The position numbers and the translations under genes were made by a program. 64,000 bases of DNA from assembly GCF_963678635.1 (NCBI RefSeq), contig NC_087070.1:5740539-5804538 (forward strand). Direction: 5' to 3'. The notes under the pieces are model-generated. The model had not been told where the DNA came from. It ran no database searches and saw only the letters and a list, made by a program, of their open reading frames with translations. The first letter of the stretch is position 1. Every line of letters starts with the position of its first letter. The DNA comes from Symsagittifera roscoffensis (Eukaryota; Xenacoelomorpha; Acoela; Convolutidae). Positions 46,524 through 57,799 of this stretch are shown one piece after another.

Positions 46524-46867
46524 GTGAACTCTTCATCTTTTTCTGAAAACTTCGATCATTATTGAAAAAGTCGATCAAAAAACATTTGATTTTCCTCAAG
46601 TTATTCTACAAGAAAAAAGAAATTTTTCCATTCAATTAGCTTATTGATGAAATAGATGTTGATTTTCACTGAAATTTTGGACGTTTTTTTTTGTACTAAA
46701 TAGAATTATCCGACTAAGTAGAGATCTCTTCAGAGAAACTTACTCAATCAAAAATTTACTTTTGATCCACAAATTGCGTATCAAGGCTGTAAGAGTTATA
46801 ACTGACCAGTAAAGAAGACAAGAAATTGTATTCATTCTCAAAAATTTGAAATTGATCGAAAAGTCGT

Positions 46868-47131
46868 ATGATAATATCTATTTATCTCCTGCCCGATACC
46901 AAAATAAGTAAAAAAACTCCACAGCAAAGTTCTTCATTACTTCAATTACTTAATTATTTTCAAAGATCAAAATCCTGGGTAAGCAGGTTTGGAAACATAT
47001 TACCAGATATTCGTTTTGAAAACATCCTCAACTTTGAGTTATCTCGACAAATTTACATCAAAATTAAAGAATTTGAATTTCTACTCAGTAATCAGCAATT
47101 TCTCATTGATTACAGACAAAATATTATTTAA
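46868..47131 (+). CDS. Y2 copy in unit 2, 87 residues
   Basis: Identical to the protein at 42955-43218. Confidence 0.5.
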   Translation: MIISIYLLPDTKISKKTPQQSSSLLQLLNYFQRSKSWVSRFGNILPDIRFENILNFELSRQIYIKIKEFEFLLSNQQFLIDYRQNII

Positions 47132-47292
47132 TTGATGAAAAACTTTTAGGAAATACTACTTGTACGCTACTCTTTTGTTCTTTGTATCGGCAATTTTTCT
47201 TACTTTCACAGCAAACAACTTTTGGTCATTTATTTTTGCGATTGTTTTTGTGTCTATTTTTAATTTGTTGGAAGATTTGACTTCCTAAAGAT

Positions 47293-47493
47293 TTCTCCTA
47301 TTGGATACCACAACTAGAACAAAAATGAACATTTTTTGTGATTGGAAACGATAAATTTGAAAAAATACCCAAAATGGAACCTTGTTTCCGATTGGACGAC
47401 TTTCAAAAAAAAATTCCATAAAAAGAAGCTGAAATCTGATTGGACACGACTTCAGACCAAATATGGAAAACTAGTTCTAATTGGTTAAACCCA
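47293..47493 (+). promoter_or_regulatory. ATTGG array before gene X, unit 2
   Basis: Same five motifs as 43380-43580. Confidence 0.55.
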
Positions 47494-47820
47494 CACATTC
47501 GACTTGAAGGTACCCCTCACTCTTAACTACAAATCATTTTATTTTCAACCTAACTATCGTCAATTACCTCCTCTCTAAGCTCTAAATACTTTAACTTCTT
47601 TTGAACTACCTTCAATTACCTCCTTTCTCAGCTTTAAACCATTTTTGATTTTACTCTGTATCTTTCACTCAATTTATTGCTCAAAATGATCTTCTCAGTG
47701 CAAAACAGCAACCTTATGTACTCTGTAGAGTTTTAGCCAGATCTAGTTCACACTCAAGTGCGAGAAACAGTCTCTTGAGTTTTTCTGGCACGAAAGGTTA
47801 TCCCAATCCAAGTCTGGCAC

Positions 47821-48125
47821 ATGGTGGAAGTGTTGCGAAAGGAGTTCAACGAAAAAAATCATATGACGCAAGTACCCATGACAGAGAACCAACTTGGAGA
47901 AATGCAAATGATGGAGGAAGTGTCTGAGCATGTGGGAATGAACTACCCCGACAGTCCTGACTCTAGATTGTGGCTCAACCAGTCGACGATTTCCTCTTTC
48001 CTTAGGAGGAAGCAGGATCAGCCGAAAACCCCATCGCAATAGACGAAAATGACGGTTTCTCAGAAACAATGACGCTTCCAGCTCCAAAACAATCACTACA
48101 ACCCGACCAGCTCTGCCTTCTATAG
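47821..48125 (+). CDS. X2: small acidic protein, probable two-exon gene
   Basis: Exon A 47821-47931 (ATG, MVEVLRKEFNEKNHMTQ to VSEH), intron 47932-48005 (GT...TTTCCTTAG), exon B 48006-48125 (EEAGSAENPIAIDENDGFSE to QLCLL, TAG). Phases agree (111 and 120 nt), giving 76 residues. The older copy at 1801-2114 keeps both blocks in the same relative frames, including GSAEN-I-IDE and FSE, which supports an intron between them. The conserved frame extends upstream of this ATG (VIPIQVWH); the older copy starts there with ATGGACATC, so the true start may lie upstream or have been lost. Unspliced, the frame ends as RRKQDQPKTPSQ. Met/Glu-rich, no signal peptide, family unknown. Confidence 0.4.
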
Positions 48126-48374
48126 AGAACCTCCAGAACTCTCGACAGTTTTTTTTGAAAATTTTTGCAAATTACTGATGTTTGATAAATGCTTCGTTTT
48201 ATTTATGAGAATAGTTGAGAAGTTCAGGGTAAACCATTGAAAAACAATTAGAATACAACTTAATTTAGAAGTCTGATTTCACACAAACCTTAGGAAGCTT
48301 GATCAATTTTTGCACACACTTTAGAGAAAAAAACAACAGGAAATTTTGTTCACAGGTAAAAAATACTTGATTGT

Positions 48375-48790
48375 GTTTTACATTTTGTCAAAAAATCCAA
48401 ACACTTTTCACATCTTGTCGAAAAAAAAACACTTCTAGCAATTTGAAGAAAAAAAAATGAAACATTTTTTGAGTTTTGTCGAAAAAAATGAAACACTTTA
48501 CATATATCGTCAATGAAATTGAAACACTTTTTGCACTCTGTCGAAAAGAGTGAAAAACATTTAGCATCTTGCGAAAACAATTGAAACACTTTTTGCATTT
48601 TGTTTATAAAAGCGAAACACTTTTTACATTTGTAGGAAAAAGTGAAACACTTTTCACATACGGTTGAAACAAACGAAACACTTTTCCCCAATTGTTGAAA
48701 AAAATTGAAACACTTTTCGTATTTTTTCGGAAAAAATTTAAACAATTTTCGCATTTTGTCAACAAAAGTGAAACAGTTTTTGGCATCTTA
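48375..48790. repeat. Minisatellite of 35-43 bp, TGAAACACTTTTYRCAT motif
   Basis: About eleven diverged copies of 'TGAAACACTTTTCACAT' plus TTGTCGAAAAAA linkers. The 134-codon minus-strand frame (KCFxF repeats) is a by-product of the repeat length. Confidence 0.75.
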
Positions 48791-48799
48791 TCAAATCAA

Positions 48800-50539
48800 A
48801 TCATTACAATTTTTTCGCACCAACTATTATTAACCCTTATAAAATTTTTGTTTAAAAATTAATCCTTCAGAAAACTAAGTTTTGCATGTCTGTTGATCAG
48901 AAACAATAGAAAAACAAAGTATTAACATAGAAAATATTTAAAAAAGTCATCAATAGAGAAGCTTTCTAAGCAATAATTCAACTTCTTTTTTACATTACAA
49001 AAATTGCGTTTTTCGCTTAATCATGTAGAAAATAAAGTTAATAGTTTTTAAATATAGTTTTTAAAAACTCAAGAAAAAACAAGCACTTTACCAAAAAAAC
49101 TTAAAAATTTTTGCATACTTCTGAAAAATTCAAAAAGATGTTTTCAATTTGCAAAAGGTAAAAACTTTTGAGCATATTGCAAAAATATTTAAAAGAGTTT
49201 TTGGTACACGTAATAGAAACTACATAGATTTATACGTTAAAATCTGATCAAGCTGGAATAAAATTAATTTTGACAAGTAACCAATTATCATGAGAAAATT
49301 TATTTGAAAAAAGCCGATCTGAGGGTCTGACATGACTCTCGACAGAGCTATGAAAACGCTTTATGAAATAATGGGGCAATAAAAAAGTAATCCACCAGAG
49401 ATAATGACGTCATTACACTTTAGCTTTTATGGAACAGCAAACGTTGTTTAATATTTCCGCCACAAAAATTGATGTCATTAACTTATTAACTTCTAGTATC
49501 ATCTAAATTTTAGAATCTACAGATTAAATAATCGAATTTTGTAAGAAGTCATTACACATTAACTTCTAGGTTTTTCTGAAATTTCTAAATTCTAAAAGTA
49601 TCCAAAAAAATTTAACCAATCAGTGTTCCAGAACTAACTCTAAGGTGATGAGAGTGATGAAAAAAATTTTCGATTTCTTAATTTGCTATTTTTTCAGTCT
49701 AAATAAGATACTCAATCAAGGTTGTGATTAATAGGAATAGTTTTTAAGGAAATTCGTCCTTTTTATAAAACCTTTCAAAATTAGCTTCAGGTCAACAAAA
49801 AATTCTCATTCTACGTAACCCTTTGTAACCATTTAGAGTCAATCAAGTATTAAAAATTTTTTATTTGAGTTCAAATTTTTCAGAGAAAATCAGCAAAATT
49901 TACAGTTGAAATTAATATATTTCAATTTAATTGGAAATTTTCTAAAGTTCAGTTCATTATATCAACATGAGGGAAATTTTCAGAAGAAACGGAAATCTAT
50001 TCCAAAATTTGAACCCAATCAAAATAAAATGGGCGAGTTACTGCATTCAGTTTGAAATTGGTACCAAAAAACCTCCCAGTGTAATGAACTAATAACTATA
50101 GGTTTTTCAGAAGGGAGAGAACTCGAGAGTAAAAGAATTAAAGAATTTAGAAAAGAATAGGCTATAGAGAAGAAAACATGGTGTGGCACATAAAAAAGAA
50201 AGTGACAACGAACTCGAAAATTAACTAAATTTTTTTTGTACACATTCATTAAAGTTTCCCATTTGTTTGTAAGTTGGGTTTTATTTTCATATGATTCAAG
50301 TGTTTCTGAACCAAAACTTAGTTTTTAAAGACTTATCAGTGCAAATTACTAAGAGAACATTGTAAGACAGTTGATTATTTTATCACAAAGCTTACATAAT
50401 CACTATTGCACAGAATGATGACAGTCAATAAAACAATCAAAAATCTTCAACAAGCAGACTCAATTTTTGAATTTTGTAAATTTTTCGAATTCTGTCCAGA
50501 AACGCTGAACCATGAGCTTGTGTGGAAGCTAATTTTTGA
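48800..50539. other. Element interior without supported gene
   Basis: AT-rich; 49300-49760 matches the complement of the start of the window. The frame at 50019-50249 is hydrophobic and low in complexity, with no splice or copy support. Confidence 0.35.
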
Positions 50540-50948
50540 TTAGAACTTAATTAGATAATGTCTCTTGAATTTTTTCCGAATTAGTAGTTTCTTTCCAATA
50601 CCAGTTATCTTTTCGGCTCCTTTCCATCGTAAGTTTTGTTGAACTGCTCGTCTCAGCTGATTGAATACTTCAACAACACTTAAAGGGAATCTGTGTTTAA
50701 ATAAAACGCAAAGACATTCATTTTCTTGATATCTGTAAATATATTTATCTAATCTCTAAAAGATGTTCTGTTAAAATCAAATGGATCTTACAATTCTCCA
50801 AAGAACAAACAAAGTTGTGAGAAGACACACAATAATTTTGGGTTAAAATTTGTTTTTCGTAAAACTCGTTGGAAACAGAAATGAATGGCGAATTTTTACT
50901 GTAATCTGAATAAAAGCTGGGAGGAGCTTGACACATAGCAGCTGCCAT
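50540..50948 (-). CDS. Candidate cargo gene 1 (minus), exon phases do not fit
   Basis: A TATATAA box (50981-50987) lies 33 nt before ATG at 50948. Exon 1 (50948-50792) encodes MAAAMCQAPPSFYSDYSKNS to CSLEN and ends at a good donor T/GTAAGATCC, phase 1. A TATTTACAG acceptor (50733) is followed by an open frame of 63 codons (YQENECLCVLFKHRFPLS, VVEVFNQLRRAVQQNLRW, basic end RKKFKRHYLIKF, stop at 50540), but this frame needs an incoming phase of 2. With phase 1 the second exon stops after 17 codons. Either another donor is used, a base was lost, or the two parts are not one gene. The basic C terminus could be nuclear; no family recognised. Confidence 0.4.
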
Positions 50949-50980
50949 TGGGAAGAATGATTTTTGCAAAAACTGTGGAT

Positions 50981-50987
50981 TTATATA
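50981..50987 (-). promoter_or_regulatory. TATATAA box of candidate cargo gene 1
   Basis: Minus-strand TATATAA, 33 nt upstream of the ATG. The region up to 51162 is shared with the divergent gene 2. Confidence 0.45.
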
Positions 50988-51162
50988 GGAGAAGTAGCGC
51001 TACGCACTTTTCATAAAGGGAAAATTCATACAAAACTTTTCAATTTTAGCACTATTTCCATAGATGGAAATGGCAGTGACTCAAACTGCTTACTTCCGTT
51101 TTCCTTTTATCTCTAGATCTTTTCTCTCATTTCTCCTCACCTGATCAGTTTCCTCTTCAAAA

Positions 51163-51948
51163 ATGTACTCAAGAAAAGTTACTTGTCCCAATTATTTTGA
51201 ACTTTATAAAAATCAAACAAGAATTGGGAGGTTTGTTTGATTCCAAAAATCCTACAAGTGTAAAACTTATTTTGAACGCTGCTTTCAACTATTAAAAATA
51301 AACGATTTGGGACAATTTGAAAATTCACAATAAGTCTATCCTAGTGAAAAAGAAGGAAAAGCAAAGTCGGCAATCCTGAAAAATGTTATTCACCATGCTG
51401 AAAACCACGGAGTCGTACCTATATATGAAGCCAAATCTGGCATAAAATCAACTATGGATCAGGAGCTCGACATCTGTAGTACAGTATATGGAATAGCAAA
51501 ATACAACATGAGGAGGGTGTGTGTCACAATAAAGAAGTACAGTTTGAACAAGCCACCCTACATTCAGATTCGACTAATCACTGTAAGCGAAAATGAAGAC
51601 TTGAAGCAAGTTGCTTATATCCACTATACTTTGTATGAGTTCAAAGACTTGTCCCAACTTTTGGAAGACTTTATGTTTGTTGATAATTGTAAGCCTCACT
51701 AATGCTTTGTGATGTTTTGGATGTTTGGTAGTTGGAATATTATTGTTTCAAAACTGTTTTTTCTCCTTGAAGCGTAAATTTAGAGCTAGGATATCCATGG
51801 AAAAGTCAGACAGAACATACAAATTAAAAACATGAAACGTTAGCCAATTAGCAGTTAATTTTCAAGTATTTGTATGAATAATTACAACAAATTTCTCTAA
51901 ATTACTCTTCTTATCTAATTTTCAGTAAACTTTGTCTTGTTTGGTTAA
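51163..51948 (+). CDS. Candidate cargo gene 2 (plus), 144 residues, three exons
   Basis: Exon 1 51163-51230 (MYSRKVTCPNYFELYKNQTR), donor GAG/GTTTGT, phase 2; exon 2 51345-51688, acceptor TATCCTAG, donor T/GTAAGCC, phase 1; exon 3 51926-51948 with acceptor ATTTTCAG, ending LNFVLFG. The three pieces total 435 nt with every phase in register. Exon 2 is the strongest evidence: 114 codons with balanced composition (KSAILKNVIHHAENHGVVP, YNMRRVCVTIKKYSLNKPPY, IQIRLITVSENEDLKQVAYI, HYTLYEFKDLSQLLEDFMF) and higher GC than its flanks. A soluble alpha/beta protein is likely; no signal peptide and no family recognised. It is divergent from gene 1 with a 215-bp intergenic region. The first acceptor lacks a T-rich tract. 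Confidence 0.6.
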
Positions 51949-52859
51949 AATTACAAACAAGAATTTAGTTTTAGTTGAAAACTGTATCAATATTTGTAGA
52001 ATTTCTGTATTTCATTGGTTGTTTTCATTTTTTTTGCCATAATTGAATGTTTTGATTGGCTAAATAAATTTCCTAAACGAATTAGACTCTAATTAGAGGA
52101 ACAAAATGTGATGTTTGAAACGGACATTTATTAGATTTTAAGATTGAACTGCTACAAAAATGAAAGAGTGGTGGACAGATGACATTGATGAAGATTGTAT
52201 TAGTTTTAACTTGTATAGAAACACAGAATATTCAATAATTTTGTCAAAAATAATTTTGTCAATGTTAATTTGGAGAGGAAGTTTCAGAACAGAAAAACGT
52301 TGCCAAATTTATCAAAAATGTTTTTTTAGAAGAGTCAACTCAAATTGAGTGGTAGATTAGTAAAAAACAAAACAATGGAAGATATTATGAAACAAAAATT
52401 GAAGATAAGGAACAGAATTATTATACTAACATATACTAAAAAGAAACAATAAAAATGTTGTTTTGGTAATTTTTTTCACTAGTTAGAAATTTAACAAATC
52501 AAAACAAAATTGGTCGGAGTTTCGAATTTGAACGGTGAATAGAAAAAAATATATAAGACAGAAAAGAAATCTAATTTAACTCACTTTGATGTCAAATTTA
52601 TATGTCATTTATGTTAGAAAAATTCAAAAAATTTGATTTATTGGGAAGTTTCACAAACATATTTTTGTTCTGATCTAATTTTTTTAAATCTGGGAACACA
52701 TCATTCTGTTTGGTTTAGACCAGAAAGATTACCTGTGAAGGAAAGCTCGACTCATTGATATCAAAATTGTTGAAAACTCCATTTTTAGTAAAAGATTGAT
52801 TCTGATTGGCTGATAACAAAAGTTTTTTAAATTAAAACATAGGAGAAAACTTTAGGAAT
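51949..52859. other. Element interior, CCAAT remnants, no gene
   Basis: Holds at 52745-52830 a remnant of the zinc-gene upstream array ('GATTCTGATTGGCTGATA'), but the zinc-finger exon itself is missing from this arm. The frame at 52160-52348 is not supported. Confidence 0.4.
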
Positions 52860-54387
52860 AACGATTTTTACTGAATCTGTAAAAGCTATACAATTGTAAT
52901 ATTTTGAAAAATGCTAGTAAAAATTACACATTTTTTTCATCACCTTTCTTGATCTGTCATTTATTTTTTTCCATAGGTTCTGATTGATGATCATAGAGTA
53001 GCGCGTTTTGAAGCAGATAATGGGGTTTGATTTTTTAAGAGTTATGGTTTTCAACTGCTTTTTGACAATTTCAGAAAAAATTGATAACTGACTTAGAAAA
53101 CATGAAAAAAGGTAAGTTTTTGCTAACTTTTGAAAATTTCGAGCTTAATAATATTTGAAAATAATATCTTTTGAACATAATAAATTCATCATACTCAACC
53201 AAAAATTTATCAAAAAGAAATCCAAAGTTGAAACAGTAACAAATGGTGATCAGGTTCAAGAAATTATTAAAGATTTTTAGCAAAGATTTTATGTCTTTAA
53301 CTCCGCTTCGATTTTTGAAAGTTCGTTGAAATTATACGTTTTTCCCAATACAACTCAATTTTCAAGTCAAATTTCGTTCAAATTGGTGTAAACTGTAAGA
53401 TAATAGATGAAGCAGTAATTGTAAAAAGATTAAATTGAGATAGAAATTCAATTTAATTTATTAAGAGTGTTTAGAAAAATATACTAAAATATAGCTGATA
53501 ATTTATATCTTGGGGAAAAAAAGTCTCTTTATGTGTAATTTAATGAAAAATTTCTTATCCTTTGATATATTAGATGAAATTATTTGAAAATTCAGACTTT
53601 TAATGGATAGTTTTTTTTTCAGTAAACTCAACTCCATTATTTTTTGGAAGATGTTGCCTGGAGCGTAATTCAAAAAATTTGCTTTCAAGATCTACGTTTC
53701 ATTAATTTGATTTAAAACAAAGAAAACTGATGTCGACAAGTTTTTTGGAGAAAATTATACGAAGCTTCTTAAAAATTTCTAAATAAACTGTTACTTTAGC
53801 AGAACCAGATGTAGGATCTCTTAATTATATGAAAACTAACATGAAAAATTTCAATAAGACACAAAGTAAAGATTTTGTTCTGGTTAACTTCAATTTTTTT
53901 TCTATTGGAAAATTAGATAGAATTATAGAAATTTTTATCCAATAAATTTTGCAAAATTTATCCAATTAAAACAGTTTGCACCTTGATTTACTTTTGTAAA
54001 TCGGTTTTTTTAAGAAGCGTTCTTCTAGAAGTTTTCAGATGTTGCAGATGTTAGAAACTAGGTCCACTTGCGTTTTTCTATTTTCGAAAATTTTCAGATT
54101 TTAAACAATAGAGCTGCTCTTAATTTGTTCTAAAAACTAAACGTAAAATTTCATCTGTATATTCTCAATTTTTACATATGATTTTGAATGTCTTAAATAG
54201 CACCGACTTTTTCTCACTTAAACATTTTTGAGAGAACAAAAATCAAGAATAAAAAGCAATTTAAAAACATTTTACGAGAAAACTGATGATTAATGATCGC
54301 AAAAAGTGTATTTTTGCTGAAATAATTTAATGTAGTAATAGAACAAGGGAAATTATAGAAAAACATGTACAGATTACGTAGTAACAA

Positions 54388-54570
54388 TCAGACCTTATCA
54401 GTTCTTATTTTACCTATGTCAGCAAATTGATCGTTCAATTGAAACTTTTTCCTCCTAAATTCTCCAGTTCTGTCTGATTTTTCTTGCAAAATGAGATCAA
54501 AAGCGAAAACATGTAACAGGCAGTAAGCGAGAATTACCTTAAAACGGAGAAAAATTCTACGGAAAATCAT
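54388..54570 (-). CDS. Small arm ORF, right copy
   Basis: Sixty codons, MIFRRIFLRFKVILAYCLLH onward, two residues different from the left copy. Same caveats as at 39052-39234. Confidence 0.3.
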   Translation of the reverse strand: MIFRRIFLRFKVILAYCLLHVFAFDLILQEKSDRTGEFRRKKFQLNDQFADIGKIRTDKV

Positions 54571-55359
54571 GAATGTTATGTTGTAGAAGCAACAGAGAGC
54601 TAAATTTGATTAACTTTCACTTTACTTTCTCAAAAACTATGATTAATTTCACATTTTTGCGAGAAGTTGGAATCTTCAATCTTAATTCAGCTAATATGAG
54701 CTTTTTTACTGTTCAGAGCATTTAAAAAACCGCTTTTCAGCTCAAACCTGGGTAAACTTTGTCATATTTCAATATTTTGAGAGAAAATTATGGAAAAATC
54801 CATGTTTTTGTTCAAAGTTTTGCATCACTGTCTCAACATGATGCCAAATGAAATAGAGTTTGAGCTAAAATTTAAATTGTACCCTTATGCATTTTTTTTC
54901 ATTAAGATCAAAAGCAACAAAAAACGAGACAAAAAACCTTGAGATTTTTGCAATTTTTTCCAAAAACTTTGAAATTTTTGCGATTTTTCTAAAACTTGAA
55001 GCTTTTTTGAAGTTTCAGTAGGTTTTGCCATAGTTTAAGCTTGATTGAGTACTGTTTTAAAAAGTAGGATTATCTAATAAAATAGTTTTTATGTCAAGTT
55101 ATATCGAATCTTATCGTTTTTAAGGTTTTTTGAAAAAACTTTCATTTTTTTTCTTCAAAATCTTATTTTTTGCGCATCTCACCATTGACTTAACATGAAC
55201 CGATTAAAATATTACTTTCGTTCCCCAAACTAAATGTAATTAATCGTTGATAATTTGTTAATTAGATAGCGCGAATCGAATTTTTTGCAAGAAAAAACTA
55301 GACATTTCCCTACAAAAATAAAAAAAAACCTTTTTTACCATTCTCATACCATCACACTG

Positions 55360-55655
55360 AAACCTAACCATTCCCTATCTTAATTCCTTGGGAAACCCAT
55401 TACCTATCCTAATGAGCTCATAAGTCCCTCGATGAGTTTCTAATGCCTATACATAGGGAAATCTATACGCTATCCTAATACATGGGAAATTTGGGCGCCG
55501 AAAAAAAGCTTATCATCTGAAATTTACCATCTGAAACCTGGTATCTTAATACATTGGGAAACCTATTCCCTACCTTAATACATTGGGAAAACTGTTCCCT
55601 ATGGTAATACATAGGGTCAAGACCGGATAGTTTAAAGCCTATGTTATTACATGGA
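55360..55655. repeat. Subterminal tandem repeats, right
   Basis: Repeated 'CCCTATCTTAATACATTGGG' type units, complement of those at 37527-37940. Confidence 0.7.
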
Positions 55656-55659
55656 GGAC

Positions 55660-56060
55660 TTTGGCGAAGCTAGTTTTGAGGAAACCAAGGTTTTTGTCAC
55701 TTGTGTTTGGTTACGAACACAATTCAAAAATTTTGAGAATAAAGTGTAATTTGAAAAATCAAGTTTTTCTGCTTATACAAAATTCTTGTTTATACAGTTC
55801 GTTTAATGAAAAAACCCTAATTATAGACTTTTCACACATTTTTCTTAACTTATGGAGGAACTTTGAGAATAAATTATAACAAAAAGAGACGAGATCTGTT
55901 TATATAAAATGCATGCTACACAGTTTGTATATATGAAAAACCTTAAAAATAGACCTTTCAGGCATTTATCTAAAGTTATGGAATTGCATCAAAAGTGTAT
56001 GATTAGCTCTTTTCTACTGTTGAAAAATTTTTGCTTAGTATTTTTTGTCAAGTCGGGTCA
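55660..56060 (+). repeat. Family A fragment with palindrome
   Basis: 'AACCAAGGTTTTTGTCACTT' followed by GTGTTTGGTTACGAACAC, as in 8740-8780. Confidence 0.55.
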
Positions 56061-56390
56061 CGTTGTTGCTGTCAAAGTTGAATAGTGGTTTAAATTCAAA
56101 TAAATATAATTTTGCTTACCTGTAATTTTACGGTAATATTGATTAATCTTTTCTACATTTCTACTATTGAAAATTTTGGCATAATTTTATGTTAAACCTC
56201 TTCAGCGTTTCAATCAAAGTGTTGTTTAATTTCAATGGCACAAATTGAATTCGAGTTTGACGTGAATCTAGTTCACTTGATCTATTTGGATTTTGTTGCC
56301 ATGGCAGTCATTTTGAGTTTCCTTGTGTAATGATCAATCGAATTATTGAAAAAACTTTTAAAATTGAGCCCAGGCTGTCCACACTTTTCA

Positions 56391-56706
56391 GATGCTAAAA
56401 ATTTTCCCATAAAAAGGAAACGTTTCCGTGAAATGCGACCAAGTTTATATCAACTTAGAGTGACTATTGAAGACAAACTGGCCCAGATTTAAACAAATAG
56501 AAGAAAAGAGAACTAAGCAGCCATTATTTTTTCAAATCTATTCTGATTTTCGTGTTTGGTTTTTTGGGCTTCAACGTCTTCAGTTTTGGAAAACAGCGTC
56601 TTCAGTTTTGGAAAATATTAGCGATCTTGTTTTCGGAGACATTTTTGCAAAACCGAGTGAAGGAACTGATTGACCAGCAAAAAGATCATGGGCGTTTGCT
56701 GATGTG
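56391..56706 (+). pseudogene. Possible pseudogene with a membrane-like segment
   Basis: After a CTTTTCAG acceptor one frame reads AKNFPIKRKRFREMRPSLYQ-LRVTIEDKLAQI, stop, 7 codons, stop, then AAIIFFKSILIFVFGFLGF and FSETFLQNRVKELIDQQKDH to TGA. The same frame is kept throughout with only two stops; the middle segment is hydrophobic enough for a membrane span. The downstream part joins a family A fragment. Weak case, no family. Confidence 0.25.
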
Positions 56707-56709
56707 AGT

Positions 56710-57700
56710 TGCATATTTTTTCAAAAATAAATTAAACGAATTTTTCAAATGTTGTTTAACAATTTTTTAGTGGTGATAGGCGAAGCAGTGATATTATTTT
56801 CTATGTGCCCAATGAATTAGGGTTTTCATGCCGAATCCGAGTTCGATGAACAGGAGCTAAGGACAAAAAATCCTATCCAAGCATAAAACAAGGATAGCCG
56901 AATACTATGTTCCTACCAAAGTCTTAAAAATAAATTTTAAAAATTTTTTTAATTCAAATTAATATGGTTTTTTCTGCGTGGCGTGATTAAAAGATCTGAG
57001 CAAAAGTTTAGAGTTTAGGTATATTTGACAATTACAGTATAACCGACTAATTGGAAAACAGTCTTTGAAGAAAAATCAATAGAATAACTTGAAAAAAATT
57101 GAAATTCAGAAAAAAAATTCAAAAATTGTTTCAAATTTTTTTTGCAGAATCTTTATGAATTTAGAAGTTTTTGGTTCCAAAATTTGCGCTAAAAACTCCA
57201 AACTTATTTTTACTCATGGTAAACTTTGTTTTAATGGCTCAAGTTAAGAACAAATAGGCGATTGTAAGCCTGCACGCTTCCCTTATTAACTTGAAATTAG
57301 ACCAAAATTCAAAAATTTCAAAATGGTTTTTCTCGAAAGAGTTATAGACACAGAATAATTTTCCTTTGGCAAAGAAAATGAGCACTAATGATTGTTGACA
57401 GAAAGTGTGTGGGAGCAAATTGAAATAAGAATTACTATAATGTCGATGTTTTACCTCAATGAATATTCGCATAATACTATACTTACTTATCAAACAAAAT
57501 CGCTTAATTGAGACCAGAAAATGGTTGAGATCCATTCTCGTACCGAGAAAATTCTTTGTTTCTGTCCTAGAATACTTTAAACCTAATCTAATTTTCTGGT
57601 CAGAAATTCTTTGTGAAATGTTTAAATTTTATTTAATTTTGAGTGTTAATTTCATGAGGCCAAAACTTCCGATAATTTTTGATGACTATAATTTTAACTT
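56710..57700. other. Intergenic, family A fragment then AT-rich DNA
   Basis: 'GGTGATAGGCGAAGCAGTGA' to 'TGTGCCCAATGAATT' (56772-56820) matches family A. No gene. Confidence 0.35.
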
Positions 57701-57702
57701 TG

Positions 57703-57790
57703 TTGCCCGGAGGAGCTTGGTAAGAAGTTACCTGGTTACCTAGCCAGGGGAACTTCTTGTGTTTCCTGCCAGGAGCCTCCTCGTTCGGTA
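57703..57790. repeat. Nested GC-rich inverted repeat
   Basis: Inner arms AAGAAGTTACCTGG (57722) and CCAGGGGAACTTCTT (to 57758); outer arms GGAGGAGCTTGG and 'CCAGGAGCCTCC' nearly pair. Much richer in GC than the surroundings. Confidence 0.65.
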
Positions 57791-57799
57791 AACTTGGAC

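Larger units (their letters stand above)
44146..48055. repeat. 3913-bp tandem duplication, unit 2
   Basis: Second copy; homology to unit 1 ends at 'AATAGACGAAAA' (48049), after which unit 2 continues into the intact end of gene X. Confidence 0.85.
37527..55655. mobile_element. About 18-kb element bounded by 3-kb inverted arms
   Basis: The left end (CCTCTATGTATTAAGATAGG, then a CTATCCGGTCTTCACCC block) mirrors the right end (complement of CCTATGTTATTACATGGAGG with CTATCCGGTCTTGACCC). Homology continues inward for about 3 kb on both sides, through subterminal repeats, a conserved small ORF (39052-39234 / 54570-54388) and the block next to the zinc-finger gene. Between the arms are a 3.9-kb tandem duplication with genes Z, Y and X, a minisatellite and two divergent genes. 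No target-site duplication is obvious and no transposase, polymerase or integrase was recognised. A second, older copy lies at 1-6632. Confidence 0.65.
52860..55655 (-). repeat. Right inverted arm of the element
   Basis: Inverted homologue of 37527-40640; the inner end lacks the zinc-finger exon that adjoins the left arm. Confidence 0.7.

Noticed and set aside
48350-48754. 134-codon minus-strand frame with KCF repeats
   Set aside because: Its periodicity equals that of the underlying minisatellite, it has no splice context, and the older copy at 1328-1663 is unlike it as protein.
37527-55655. Maverick/Polinton identity
   Set aside because: The size and long inverted ends are suggestive, but no polymerase, integrase, protease or capsid-like frame and no clear 6-bp duplication were found.
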